Positions 1-6,164 are shown, counted from the first letter of the stretch. The stretch: DNA of 6,722 nucleotides from Victivallales bacterium (GCA_900771165.1 CAAGMX010000113.1:1-6722), one strand, 5' to 3'. The notes: generated by a model from the letters alone, not told the origin. Translations and numbers: made by a program.

Positions 1-2
1 GA

Positions 3-587
3 CGGGCCCCCATTGCCTACCGCACCCCGGAGGCCGCCTCCACCGTCTCCGCCGATCCCGTGGCGATCCTCCGGGGCGCCCCCCATCGGGAATTGGCCGA
101 GGAATTCGTGGATTTCCTCCTCTCCCCCCAGGCCCAGACTCTCTGGGGAAAACGGGCGGGAACTCCGGGAGGCCCACGGGACTACACTCTCTATCGCCTT
201 CCCGTCCGGCGAGATATGTATCAGGGAGAAGCCCTGGCGAACACCGTCTTCGGGGAGGAACGCCCCTTCGCCCTGGCGGAACATTTCCACTACCGGGGAG
301 ACTGGACCGGACGACTCTTCAGCGCCATCCGCATCCTGGTGAAGGTGATGCTCATCGACTGCGGCCCCGAACTCCGGGAAGCCTGGGGACGCATCCTGGC
401 GCAGGGCGGGTGGGAGGCCATCTCCCCGGAGGCCCAGGAGGCCTTCCAAAGCCTTCCCTTCTCCTACCAGGAGGCCGCCCAGGCTACCCGCACCCTGGAA
501 TCCCCCCAGGAGGAAGCCCGGCTCCGCCGAAGCTGGATCCAGTTCTTCCGGGAACAATACCACAGGGCAGGGCAGGGCGAAGAGTAA
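3..587 (+). CDS. ABC transporter substrate-binding protein, C-terminal part (iron(III)-type family)
   Basis: The frame is open from the left edge, so the N-terminus and any signal peptide lie outside; 194 residues are visible before the TAA stop. The segment reading DPVAILRGAPHRELAEEF, followed by VDFLLSPQAQTLWGKRAG, is the characteristic C-lobe stretch of family 1 and iron(III)-type solute-binding proteins (value-of-cargo loop, then a helix ending in 'LSPQAQxLW'). The downstream segment YRLPVRRDMY fits the usual 'lPvrpd' block. The long helical tail (roughly residues 75-190, rich in E, A, Q and R) is longer than in classic FbpA-like proteins. By family knowledge the product would bind a solute outside the inner membrane and deliver it to an ABC permease. 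Iron as cargo is inferred from family resemblance only, since the ligand residues are not visible. No permease or ATPase gene follows; the next gene is an unrelated pilus ATPase 322 bp away. A GTG at 60 is only an internal codon. Confidence 0.8.
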   Translation, partial: RAPIAYRTPEAASTVSADPVAILRGAPHRELAEEFVDFLLSPQAQTLWGKRAGTPGGPRDYTLYRLPVRRDMYQGEALANTVFGEERPFALAEHFHYRGDWTGRLFSAIRILVKVMLIDCGPELREAWGRILAQGGWEAISPEAQEAFQSLPFSYQEAAQATRTLESPQEEARLRRSWIQFFREQYHRAGQGEE

Positions 588-597
588 CGCCAAATAC

Positions 598-612
598 GGG
601 GGAATGCCCCCC
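598..612. repeat. GC hairpin just after the binding-protein stop
   Basis: GGGGG (598-602), loop AATG, then CCCCCC (607-612), starting 11 bp after the stop at 587. It could slow or end transcription, but no T-tract follows, so a classic intrinsic terminator is not supported. The loop AATG and GC stem resemble the cassette hairpin at 6347-6364, so it is more likely a degenerate member of the repeat family described to the right. Confidence 0.5.
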
Positions 613-659
613 GGGCCGCCCCCCATCCCGTGGTTACCCCGGGGAACGAGGTCTGGGGC

Positions 660-718
660 GTATGCGCGAGAGAAACGCGCGGGGTAAGAGGTACCCCTCG
701 CCCCCATCCCGCCATCCC
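660..718 (+). repeat. Mosaic repeat, constant block A, copy 1
   Basis: This block recurs at 6281, 6484 and 6687. It starts GTATGCGCG, contains the hairpin GCGCG (664-668)/loop AGAGAAA/CGCGC (676-680), then GGGGTAAGAGGTACCCC, which is itself a 6-bp stem (GGGGTA/TACCCC) in this copy, and ends in a C-rich run CTCGCCCCCATCCCGCCATCCC. The block preceding it (GTCTGGGG, 652-659) also matches the sequence before copy 3. After 718 this copy carries a private CCCC-TGT-GGGG hairpin where the other copies have different hairpins. The remaining spacer (about 740-890) shows no recognisable gene. Confidence 0.85.
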
Positions 719-836
719 CTGTGGGGAAGTCGGGGCTTGTGGATCCGCCATGGTCGTTCTCGTCCGGGGAATCCGTTACTGCCGGCTGGTCGCCTGGTGG
801 GATGGCGGGGGAAAGGTGTCCCGGGAGTTCGTGGCC

Positions 837-842
837 TATAGT
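837..842 (+). promoter_or_regulatory. Possible -10 element upstream of the pilus ATPase gene
   Basis: TATAGT matches the sigma-70 -10 consensus at five of six positions, in an otherwise GC-rich spacer, 68 bp upstream of the ATG. The -35 position (about 814-819, AGGTGT) is a poor match, so this is only a candidate. Confidence 0.2.
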
Positions 843-895
843 ATTTCCCGTGCCCGGGGCAGTCAGTCCTGGCGGGCAAACGGATCTTCCTTTTT

Positions 896-902
896 GACGG
901 GG
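896..902 (+). promoter_or_regulatory. Weak ribosome binding site deciding the pilT start
   Basis: GACGGGG ends 7 bp before the ATG at 910. An in-frame TTG at 904 is too close to this G-run to use it, so the ATG at 910 is preferred. Confidence 0.45.
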
Positions 903-909
903 TTTGGCA

Positions 910-3114
910 ATGTCCACTGAGAATCGTCTTCGGAAATTTTGTCTCCAGATGGAGGAATGGGGGTGCAGTGACCTATTTTTGAGCGTGGAGCGTCCGCCCA
1001 GTCGTCGGTGTCAGGGGAAGGTGGAGGCCATTCCCGGGGAATCGCCCTTATCCCTGGAGGAAGTGCGGGAATTTCTCCAGGCGTGGCTGCCTTCGGGGAC
1101 CTGGGAGCGTCTCCAGCAGGAGCGGGACATGGATCTGGGGACCCATCTGGGGACTTCCCGGCGATTCCGTTTCAATCTCTCCTTCCGCATGGGGCATCCT
1201 GCCCTGGTCATCCGCCAGGTGCCCTCCGGGGCCCTTTCCTTTGAAAGCCTCCACATTCCCCCGGTGGTGCGGGACCTGGCGGAATCTCCCCGGGGGCTGA
1301 TTCTTGTGACCGGCGCCACGGGCTCGGGCAAGAGCACCACCATGGCCGCCATGCTCCACTGGATCAACTACCACTTCGCCAAGCACATCATCACCCTGGA
1401 GGATCCCATTGAGTTTGTCCACCAGGATCAGCTTTCCGTGGTGACCCAGCGGGAGATCGGGGGGGATTCCCTGGACTTTTCGCAGGCCCTGCGCCACGTG
1501 GTGCGCCAAAATCCCGACGTGATTTTCCTGGGGGAGCTGCGGGATCAGGAGACCATCCAGACGGCCATCAGCGCCGCCATGACGGGACATCTGGTGGTGG
1601 CCACGGTCCACACGGTGGATGTGGAACAGACCCTGGAACGCCTCCTGAACTACTTCCCCGAGGGACTCCGGGAACAGATGGCCCAGGATGTTGCCCTGGC
1701 TCTCCAGGGGGTCGTCTGCCAGCGGCTCCTCCCCACCGCCGATGGCACGGGACGCATCCCCGCCTTTGAAATCCTGGTGGCCACTCCCCTGGTGAGGCGT
1801 CTCCTGGGCCGTCGGCAAATCCAGGAACTCTACCAGGTCATACGGGACAATGCCTCCCTGGGAATGGTGGACTTCCAGCACTCCCTTTTGGGGCTGATCC
1901 GCCAGGGCTGGATTACCCGGGAGGCCGCCATGGCCGCCGCCACCAACGCCAACGAACTCTCTCTGATGCTCCAGGGGATGGAGGTGGGGGCGGACACCTT
2001 CCGCCAGGCCGTGGAGGATGAAACTACCCCCAACGGCTTCAATCTGAAGCGATTGCTGCGGGATGCCATCACCTACGGCGCCAGCGATCTCCTCCTCACC
2101 GTGGGCGCCCCGCCCACCATCCGGCTGGATGGCCTCCTCCAGCCCTTCGAGCTGCCCGACCTCTCCCCGGCCGACACCCGGGATCTCCTCTTCAGCGTCC
2201 TTTCCCCCGCCCGGAGAATCCATTTCGAGACCACCAAGGAGATCGACTTCGCCCTCTCCATCACCGGGGTGCACGGCGAGGAGGACACCACGGAATACCG
2301 CTTCCGGGTCAATGGATTCTTCCAGAAGGGCAGGGTGTCCGTGGCTCTGCGCCTCATCCCCATGGAAATCCCCCGGCCGGAAAGTCTGGGACTTCCTCCG
2401 GCTCTGGTGAACATGGCCCGGAAGCAGCAGGGGCTGGTGCTGATTACCGGCCCCACGGGCCACGGAAAGTCCACTACCCTGGCCGCCCTGGTGAATCTCA
2501 TCAACGAACACCGCCCCTGCCATATCATTACCATCGAGGACCCCATCGAATTCGTCCATCACCACCAGCAGGCCCTGGTGGAACAGCGGGAGGTGGGGGA
2601 GGACACCCACTCCTTTGCCAACGCCCTGAAATACATCCTCCGGGAAGACCCCGATGTCATTCTCATCGGAGAAATGCGGGATCCGGAAACCATCGGCGCC
2701 GCCCTCACCGCCGCCGAAACCGGACACCTGGTCTTCGCCACCCTCCACACCAACGATGTCTGTCAGGCCGTGGACCGCATTATCGACGTCTTCCCCGCCG
2801 ACCAGCAGGAGCAAATCCGCACCCAGCTGTCCGCCTGCCTGGAATGCGTGGTCTCCCAAAGGCTTATGCCCAAAAACTCTCCCAAGGGAGGACGCATCGC
2901 CGCCTTCGAGGTCCTGGTGGGCACCACGGCAGTCCGATCCCTGATCCGGGACAACAAAACCCACCAGATCCCCTCCCTCCTGGAAACCTCCTCCAAGTAT
3001 GGCATGATTACCCTGGCCAAGGCACTCCGCACTCTCTTCGACCAAAATCTCATCACCCGGGAGACCTTCCGCAGCATGCTCCCCCTGGGTGTGGATCCCG
3101 ATGCCATAGCGTAG
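910..3114 (+). CDS. pilT: Tandem PilT-PilT type IV pilus retraction ATPase
   Basis: The 734-residue product is about twice the length of a normal PilT or PilU (roughly 340-380) and holds two complete secretion-ATPase modules. Half 1 (about 1-350) has Walker A GATGSGKST (135-143, Lys141), Asp box TLEDPIEF (162-169), Walker B DVIFLGELRD (203-212, Glu209) and His box TGHLVVATVHT (225-235). Half 2 (about 375-734) has GPTGHGKST (514-522, Lys520), TIEDPIEFVH (541-550), DVILIGEMRD (582-591, Glu588) and TGHLVFATLHT (604-614). Each half starts with a PilT-like N-terminal segment (SDLFLSV, 20-26; SDLLLTVGAPP, 392-402). Half 2 also keeps an AIRNLIRE-like motif, AVRSLIRD (674-681), which in PilT is needed for retraction; half 1 has only LVRRLLGR there. 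By family knowledge the protein is a cytoplasmic hexameric motor at the base of the type IV pilus that depolymerises pilin. The role of half 1 (PilU-like partner or structural) is inference. The stop codon may come from an adjacent insertion-sequence end. Confidence 0.93.
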   Translation: MSTENRLRKFCLQMEEWGCSDLFLSVERPPSRRCQGKVEAIPGESPLSLEEVREFLQAWLPSGTWERLQQERDMDLGTHLGTSRRFRFNLSFRMGHPALVIRQVPSGALSFESLHIPPVVRDLAESPRGLILVTGATGSGKSTTMAAMLHWINYHFAKHIITLEDPIEFVHQDQLSVVTQREIGGDSLDFSQALRHVVRQNPDVIFLGELRDQETIQTAISAAMTGHLVVATVHTVDVEQTLERLLNYFPEGLREQMAQDVALALQGVVCQRLLPTADGTGRIPAFEILVATPLVRRLLGRRQIQELYQVIRDNASLGMVDFQHSLLGLIRQGWITREAAMAAATNANELSLMLQGMEVGADTFRQAVEDETTPNGFNLKRLLRDAITYGASDLLLTVGAPPTIRLDGLLQPFELPDLSPADTRDLLFSVLSPARRIHFETTKEIDFALSITGVHGEEDTTEYRFRVNGFFQKGRVSVALRLIPMEIPRPESLGLPPALVNMARKQQGLVLITGPTGHGKSTTLAALVNLINEHRPCHIITIEDPIEFVHHHQQALVEQREVGEDTHSFANALKYILREDPDVILIGEMRDPETIGAALTAAETGHLVFATLHTNDVCQAVDRIIDVFPADQQEQIRTQLSACLECVVSQRLMPKNSPKGGRIAAFEVLVGTTAVRSLIRDNKTHQIPSLLETSSKYGMITLAKALRTLFDQNLITRETFRSMLPLGVDPDAIA
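3107..3114 (+). repeat. Candidate left inverted end of the IS630-type remnant
   Basis: TAGCGTAG is the exact complement of CTACGCTA at 3710-3717. It contains the in-frame TAG stop (3112-3114) of the pilus ATPase gene. Confidence 0.5.
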
Positions 3115-3125
3115 TGTAGTGTAGT
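3111..3125 (+). repeat. Three tandem GTAGT units
   Basis: GTAGT is repeated three times perfectly, starting inside the stop region of the pilus ATPase gene. Because the first unit already holds the in-frame stop, gain or loss of units should not alter the protein. The array probably belongs to the insertion-sequence end. Confidence 0.7.
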
Positions 3126-3166
3126 TCGGACGGAGAAAAAAAAGGGGGGCGGTAGTATCGGCGGTG

Positions 3167-3644
3167 GGCGAGATAGAGCCCGATCACGTCCCAGAACTTC
3201 TCCTCGAAGCGCGGGTCGCTGGGAAGATTGAAGCCCCTACAGGTGCGGCTTTATCCCGTTGTGGCGCCAGATGCGGCTCACGGTGCTGCGGGAGACGCCC
3301 GTCGCGGCGGCGACCTTCCGGCAGGAGTTCATGGAGTGGTCGCCTGCGGGAATGGAGATGATTCTCGCCTTGACCTCCGCGGAAATCCGCGGCGCCCGCC
3401 CGGAGCGGGGCTTGTCGCCAAGGCCGGAGACGCCGGACTGCAGGTAGCGGCGGCACCATTTCGCGATCGTCCGCCAGGTGCAGCCCAGCTCCTCGGCCGC
3501 GGCCATGAAGTCACGTCCCTCGGCAGCCAGGACGATGGACGCGCGGCTGGCGAGCCTGTGTTCGGTCTTCGGGTGGTGGGCCAGGGCCTCAAGATCCCTT
3601 CTCTCGGATTCGGAGAGCGTGAACAGTTTCGCGTTGCTTGACAT
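3167..3644 (-). pseudogene. IS630 family transposase, frameshifted and C-terminally truncated
   Basis: Reading from ATG 3644 (minus) the frame gives 135 residues, MSSNAKLFTLSESERRDLEA onward, to a TAG at 3237-3239. It shows two helix-turn-helix regions (about 45-70, EELGCTWRTIAKWCRRYL; about 107-128, SCRKVAAATGVSRSTVSRIW) joined by GLGDKPRSGRAPRIS, the usual layout of IS630 DNA-binding domains. Past the stop, a shifted frame from 3235 reads GFNLPSDPRFEEKFWDVIGL then YLA, which is the expected continuation in this family. The 4 nt between the two frames, where the family normally has two codons, point to a 2-bp deletion. Similarity ends at about 3167, so the DDE catalytic domain (about 200 residues in full-length relatives of about 340) is missing. 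The product cannot be a working transposase. The alternative start at 3659 is rejected because the Shine-Dalgarno motif sits between it and ATG 3644. Confidence 0.88.
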
Positions 3645-3651
3645 GTGCTTT

Positions 3652-3657
3652 ACCTCC
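3652..3657 (-). promoter_or_regulatory. Shine-Dalgarno for the IS630 transposase remnant
   Basis: On the minus strand GGAGGT lies 7 nt before ATG 3644, a strong site that fixes the start at the second methionine of the open frame. Confidence 0.7.
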
Positions 3658-3709
3658 ATTACCTGTTGAGGGAGAGAATATGGCGCACATTGAGCGGATT
3701 TAGAAGACG

Positions 3710-3717
3710 CTACGCTA
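3710..3717 (-). repeat. Candidate right inverted end of the IS630-type remnant
   Basis: CTACGCTA is the complement of TAGCGTAG at 3107-3114, with the match extending inward as GACGCTACGCTA to 10 of 11 positions. It lies 66 bp upstream of the transposase start, a normal distance for this family. Confidence 0.5.
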
Positions 3718-3767
3718 GGCGAGGGTGGAGGTGTTTCCCAGCGTCGCCATCATGGGCCCGGCGCGGT

Positions 3768-3881
3768 GGCCGGGAACCCCCGGGGGGGCACAGGACGCAG
3801 CCCGGGAAACCCGTGGCGCTGCACATTCCCCCGCTGGCGGGGGGCACAGGGGGTATCCTCATGAACCCCGCTTGCCGGGGT
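3768..3881 (+). repeat. Mosaic repeat, direct copy L1 (114 bp)
   Basis: The copy begins GGCCGGGAACCCCCGGGGG and ends GCTTGCCGGGGT. It matches 4020-4132 with three substitutions and one G insertion, about 96% by eye. It is packed with small hairpins, among them CCCGGGAAACCCG-type and CCCCCGC-TG-GCGGGGG stems. No credible coding frame runs through it. It starts 50 bp after the right end of the IS630 remnant. Confidence 0.9.
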
Positions 3882-3889
3882 GGGAGGAT
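3855..3889. repeat. Nested two-tier hairpin
   Basis: The outer stem is ATCCTC (3855-3860)/GAGGAT (3884-3889) and the inner stem is CCCCG (3866-3870)/CGGGG (3876-3880) with loop CTTGC. The inverted copy keeps both tiers (ATCCT 6589-6593/AGGAT 6619-6623; CCCCG 6598-6602/CGGGG 6608-6612, loop GCAAG). The direct copy at about 4104-4131 keeps the inner stem but lacks the outer right arm. Confidence 0.8.
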
Positions 3890-3909
3890 CGCTAGACGGG
3901 GGTGCGGGA

Positions 3910-3925
3910 GCCACATTTTTGTGGC
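3910..3925. repeat. Cassette hairpin type X, copy 1
   Basis: GCCAC (3910-3914), loop ATTTTT, GTGGC (3921-3925). The stem is the same as in the copy at 6556-6568, but the loop is six bases here and three there. Confidence 0.8.
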
Positions 3926-4004
3926 GACCAAACCCCCGGTAAGGCCAAATTATGAGTCCGAACCCCGTTTACGGGGTGGGAGGCTTGTCGACCCCGTGGG
4001 TGGA

Positions 4005-4023
4005 GGCCGGGGACATCCCGGCC
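4005..4023. repeat. Cassette hairpin type Y, copy 1
   Basis: GGCCGGG (4005-4011), loop GACAT, CCCGGCC (4017-4023): a perfect 7-bp GC stem. The inverted partner at 6347-6364 keeps the stem and has a four-base loop. It occupies the place that type X occupies in other units, between a GGGTG block and the AACCCCCGGG block. Confidence 0.85.
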
Positions 4024-4132
4024 GGGAACCCCCGGGGGGCACAGGACGCAGCCCGGGAAACCCGTGGCGCTACACATTCCCCCGCTGGCGAGGGGCACAG
4101 GGGGCATCCTCATGAACCCCGCTTGCCGGGGT
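4020..4132 (+). repeat. Mosaic repeat, direct copy L2 (113 bp)
   Basis: Second copy of the 3768-3881 repeat, 252 bp downstream of the first. After GCTTGCCGGGGT it switches to a different continuation (block C, 4136 onward), where L1 continues into TGGGAGGATCG. This switch point is one of the mosaic joints. Confidence 0.9.
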
Positions 4133-4135
4133 TTA

Positions 4136-4179
4136 GGGTGGAAGGTGTAGCGCCAAAGGTTTTTCCGTGTTTCCCCGTC
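4136..4179 (+). repeat. Mosaic repeat, block C, copy 1
   Basis: The last 32 bp (4148-4179, starting TAGCGCCAAAGGTTTTTCCG) are identical to 6420-6451. The block is followed by TTCCGTGGAA (4189-4198), a small palindrome that corresponds in position to GTCCCGTGGGAC at 6460-6471; the centre is kept and the flanking pairs are changed on both sides. The block sits immediately left of the IS1634-type insertion. Confidence 0.9.
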
Positions 4180-4213
4180 TCAATCCGTTTCCGTGGAATG
4201 GGGGGGGCATGGG

Positions 4214-4219
4214 ATGTAT
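4214..4219. repeat. Target site duplication, left (ATGTAT)
   Basis: ATGTAT abuts the left terminal repeat and is repeated exactly at 6279-6284 beyond the right terminal repeat. A 6-bp duplication fits the IS1634 family. Confidence 0.85.
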
Positions 4220-4246
4220 CCGAAACTCTAGGAAATAGATATAACC
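4220..4246 (+). repeat. IS1634-type terminal inverted repeat, left
   Basis: Begins CCGAAACTCTAGG and ends GATATAACC. It mismatches the right repeat only at positions 14 and 18 of 27 (A for G, A for T). Confidence 0.92.
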
Positions 4247-4264
4247 ATGGACAGCATGGCTTCC

Positions 4265-6160
4265 TTACCCCTGAATGACGATTTTCAGAGCCTGAAGCAG
4301 TTCCCTTGTCTTCTTCGGAATTTCCACCAGGCATTTTTTCCCTGACGAATACTCCACCATCCGTATTAACTGCAGTTGCCGCAGTGCATCGTCAATGCTC
4401 TTCAATCCCTGTGCCTGCAGCAGGTTTCTTACCTTGTTCCCGAATACCTGTCGCACAATGGCGGCCAGAAATGACAGGAAGAATCTGCCTGAGACAACGC
4501 TGCCGCATCCGGAACGGAGCCTCTCCTGGCCGTTATCGTTCTTTATCATGTCGAACAGAGTTTCTATACCTGCCCGTTCGTGCGTCTTCTCCACGAAATC
4601 CCGGAGTCCCATTCTGCGCGATGAGATGTGAAGCGCCATTCCAAGATTCCTGATTTCCTCGTTGACGGCATCATTATTCCGTACCAGGATAAAACCGGAG
4701 CAGGCCTCGGCTGCACACCGGTCGCCTGTACCCGTCGGACATCGCTTCAGGTACTCCTCGCATTCCGCGCCGGACGCAAAGGACATTCCTATGACACTGC
4801 GAAGAAAGGCCCTGCGGCTTTTCTTGACGGACCGTTTCTCCGTCGGCAGCCCCTGACTCTTTTTTTCAGCAATGCGCCAGAAACAGCGCTTCTCCCGCAC
4901 ATAATATTTTTTCAGCCTTGTCTTCAAGGCCTCATCTCTGGCGCCCAGCCAGGTTTCGTACTCGTCCTCCGACGGGAATGCAAGGCCAGCCAGCATCCGG
5001 TCGATGCCCTCCAGTTTTTCAAGCAGGCTTTCGGAGCGGACCGAGGCAACGGTGAAATTGCGGCTGAGCCATGCATCTATCCTACGGGTGCGCCCGTCCT
5101 CATCCGTGACATTCCACTCCAGCCTGACCGCGCCAATCCTGCATCCCCCATGGACGGTCTGGTTGCGCACATCGTCAAGAAGCGTCCGGCATTCATCACG
5201 CAGCCTTCTGGCGTCACCGGACACAAAGGGGACTCCGCAGAGAATGTCTATGCCGTGTGACAGGCAGAAGGCCACATTCGCATTGCTGTAGAATCCCTTG
5301 TCGGCAGACAACAGGAATGTCTTCAGGCCATAGCTGCGGAGCGCCTCCGTTGTCCCCGCAAGCGTCACGACGTCCGTGACGCTCCCGGGAAGAATCCTGT
5401 AGGCAAGAGGCAGCAGGCGCTCGCCGTCTGCCGCCATGGTAAAGTTATATTGCGGAAGCCCTTCATCGTGCCCATGGTCGTATCCGTATTCGGCCATGAC
5501 AAGCCGCCCCGAATACGTGAAGAACACGGTCGTGTCATAGATGACCGTGTCGGGGTAACCACAGGCGGCTATCCATTTCTCCTGGAATGCCTGCTGTGCG
5601 GCCGCGTTTCCGTCCACAAGACGCATGAGCGCACTCAGGGAACCGGAGGAGATGTTCCTAAGGCAGAAGTCCTCGGGAAGTTCATGGCGGGCAAGCCAGT
5701 TCTCTGCCATATACTGCGCTTCGCCGGTGCATGCCTGCCATATCGCCAGATAGAGAAGCTGCATGCCGTCTTCCCGGCCGAAGGCGTCGTCAGCGGTCAG
5801 CGCAGAGGTCAGCCCGCATTCATCGCACAGTTCACGCAGGATGCGAGTTTCCCCGACTTCAATGATCCGTCGCGGAAATGCCGTGCCTTTCGTCGTGTAA
5901 CGCGAACCCGGCGTGGCACGCCGCCCTCTTGCAGGTGCGCTTCCGCCTGTATAGCCTATTCCCTTCCGGTTCAGCAGGGCGACCATGTCATCCGAAAGTA
6001 CGTGGAGTCTTCTGCTCTTCAGCAGTTCACCTCCGTCGGGCGACAGAATGCCAAGATGCGTGCGGTGCTGCCTCCATTTCCCGTCCTCGCCCCTGCTTTT
6101 CTCCATATATTCCAGGTTGACTGTCCCATGAGGGGTTTTCTGCTTGACAAGGTATTTCAT
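4265..6160 (-). CDS. IS1634 family transposase (DDE)
   Basis: The intact 631-residue product runs from ATG 6160 to TAA 4265. It cuts and joins the ends of its own element by DDE chemistry (IS4 superfamily). Visible catalytic-site motifs: VIYDTTVFFTYSG with Asp209; LLSADKGFYSNA with Asp287; and HERAGIETLFDMIKN with Glu533, where the spaced Arg-Glu resembles the C-terminal signature of this superfamily. The stretch LPLAYRILPGSVTDVVTL (250-267), between the two aspartates, is also typical. A long insertion rich in Lys and Arg (about 330-500) separates Asp287 from Glu533, as expected for the beta-strand insertion domain of IS4-like enzymes. Residue numbers come from my own count of the translation. 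The length is at the upper end for the family. No frameshift or internal stop is present, so activity is plausible. The start is supported by AGAGGA just upstream. Confidence 0.9.
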   Translation of the reverse strand: MKYLVKQKTPHGTVNLEYMEKSRGEDGKWRQHRTHLGILSPDGGELLKSRRLHVLSDDMVALLNRKGIGYTGGSAPARGRRATPGSRYTTKGTAFPRRIIEVGETRILRELCDECGLTSALTADDAFGREDGMQLLYLAIWQACTGEAQYMAENWLARHELPEDFCLRNISSGSLSALMRLVDGNAAAQQAFQEKWIAACGYPDTVIYDTTVFFTYSGRLVMAEYGYDHGHDEGLPQYNFTMAADGERLLPLAYRILPGSVTDVVTLAGTTEALRSYGLKTFLLSADKGFYSNANVAFCLSHGIDILCGVPFVSGDARRLRDECRTLLDDVRNQTVHGGCRIGAVRLEWNVTDEDGRTRRIDAWLSRNFTVASVRSESLLEKLEGIDRMLAGLAFPSEDEYETWLGARDEALKTRLKKYYVREKRCFWRIAEKKSQGLPTEKRSVKKSRRAFLRSVIGMSFASGAECEEYLKRCPTGTGDRCAAEACSGFILVRNNDAVNEEIRNLGMALHISSRRMGLRDFVEKTHERAGIETLFDMIKNDNGQERLRSGCGSVVSGRFFLSFLAAIVRQVFGNKVRNLLQAQGLKSIDDALRQLQLIRMVEYSSGKKCLVEIPKKTRELLQALKIVIQG

Positions 6161-6164
6161 TTCA

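Larger units (their letters stand above)
3107..3717. mobile_element. IS630-type element remnant, internally deleted (about 0.6 kb)
   Basis: The element is bounded by an inverted pair, TAGCGTAGTGT on the left and its near-complement ending CTACGCTA on the right (10 of 11 positions). TA stands at both outer edges (3107-3108 and 3716-3717), as expected for IS630 elements, which duplicate a TA target. Inside lies a minus-strand transposase N-terminal region whose C-terminal catalytic part is absent: the transposase homology stops near 3167 and only about 60 bp separate it from the left end. This fits an internal deletion that kept both ends, giving a non-autonomous derivative. The boundaries are inferred from short repeats and are less certain than the transposase assignment. 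Confidence 0.6.
3826..3939 (+). repeat. Mosaic repeat, left arm of a long inverted pair
   Basis: This stretch reappears as reverse complement at 6542-6657. By eye the two differ by a 4-bp insertion, a loop change and several single-base changes (roughly 88-90% identity). It overlaps the end of L1 and runs on through the GATCGCTAGACGGGGGTGCGG block and the GCCAC hairpin to AAACCCCCGG. The inverted arms enclose the IS1634-type element and 80 bp or more of repeat on each side. Confidence 0.9.

Noticed and set aside
598..612. Intrinsic terminator after the binding-protein gene
   Set aside because: The stem is convincing but no T-run follows, and the hairpin matches the dispersed repeat family better.
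660..718. DNA uptake signal linked to the type IV pilus gene
   Set aside because: Uptake sequences are short and very numerous. Nothing in one window can support this role, and the proximity to a pilus gene may be chance.
1048..3045. 665-residue open frame on the minus strand opposite the pilus ATPase gene
   Set aside because: It is a shadow of a GC-rich gene. It is Gly/His/Asp-rich with no domain pattern, while the plus strand has unmistakable paired ATPase motifs.
3184..3459. Separate 91-residue minus-strand gene
   Set aside because: It is an overlapping frame within the IS630 transposase remnant; the real frame is identified by the helix-turn-helix pattern and the Shine-Dalgarno site at 3652-3657.
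3645..4115. Open frames through the repeat regions (also 6283-6714 and 630-920)
   Set aside because: Translations are Pro/Gly/Arg-rich reads of GC hairpins. The same repeats give open frames on both strands, and the frames cross insertion-sequence boundaries.
3718..4213. Integron-like cassette array or attC sites
   Set aside because: The hairpins are short and GC-only, no integron integrase is visible, and the cassettes hold no genes.
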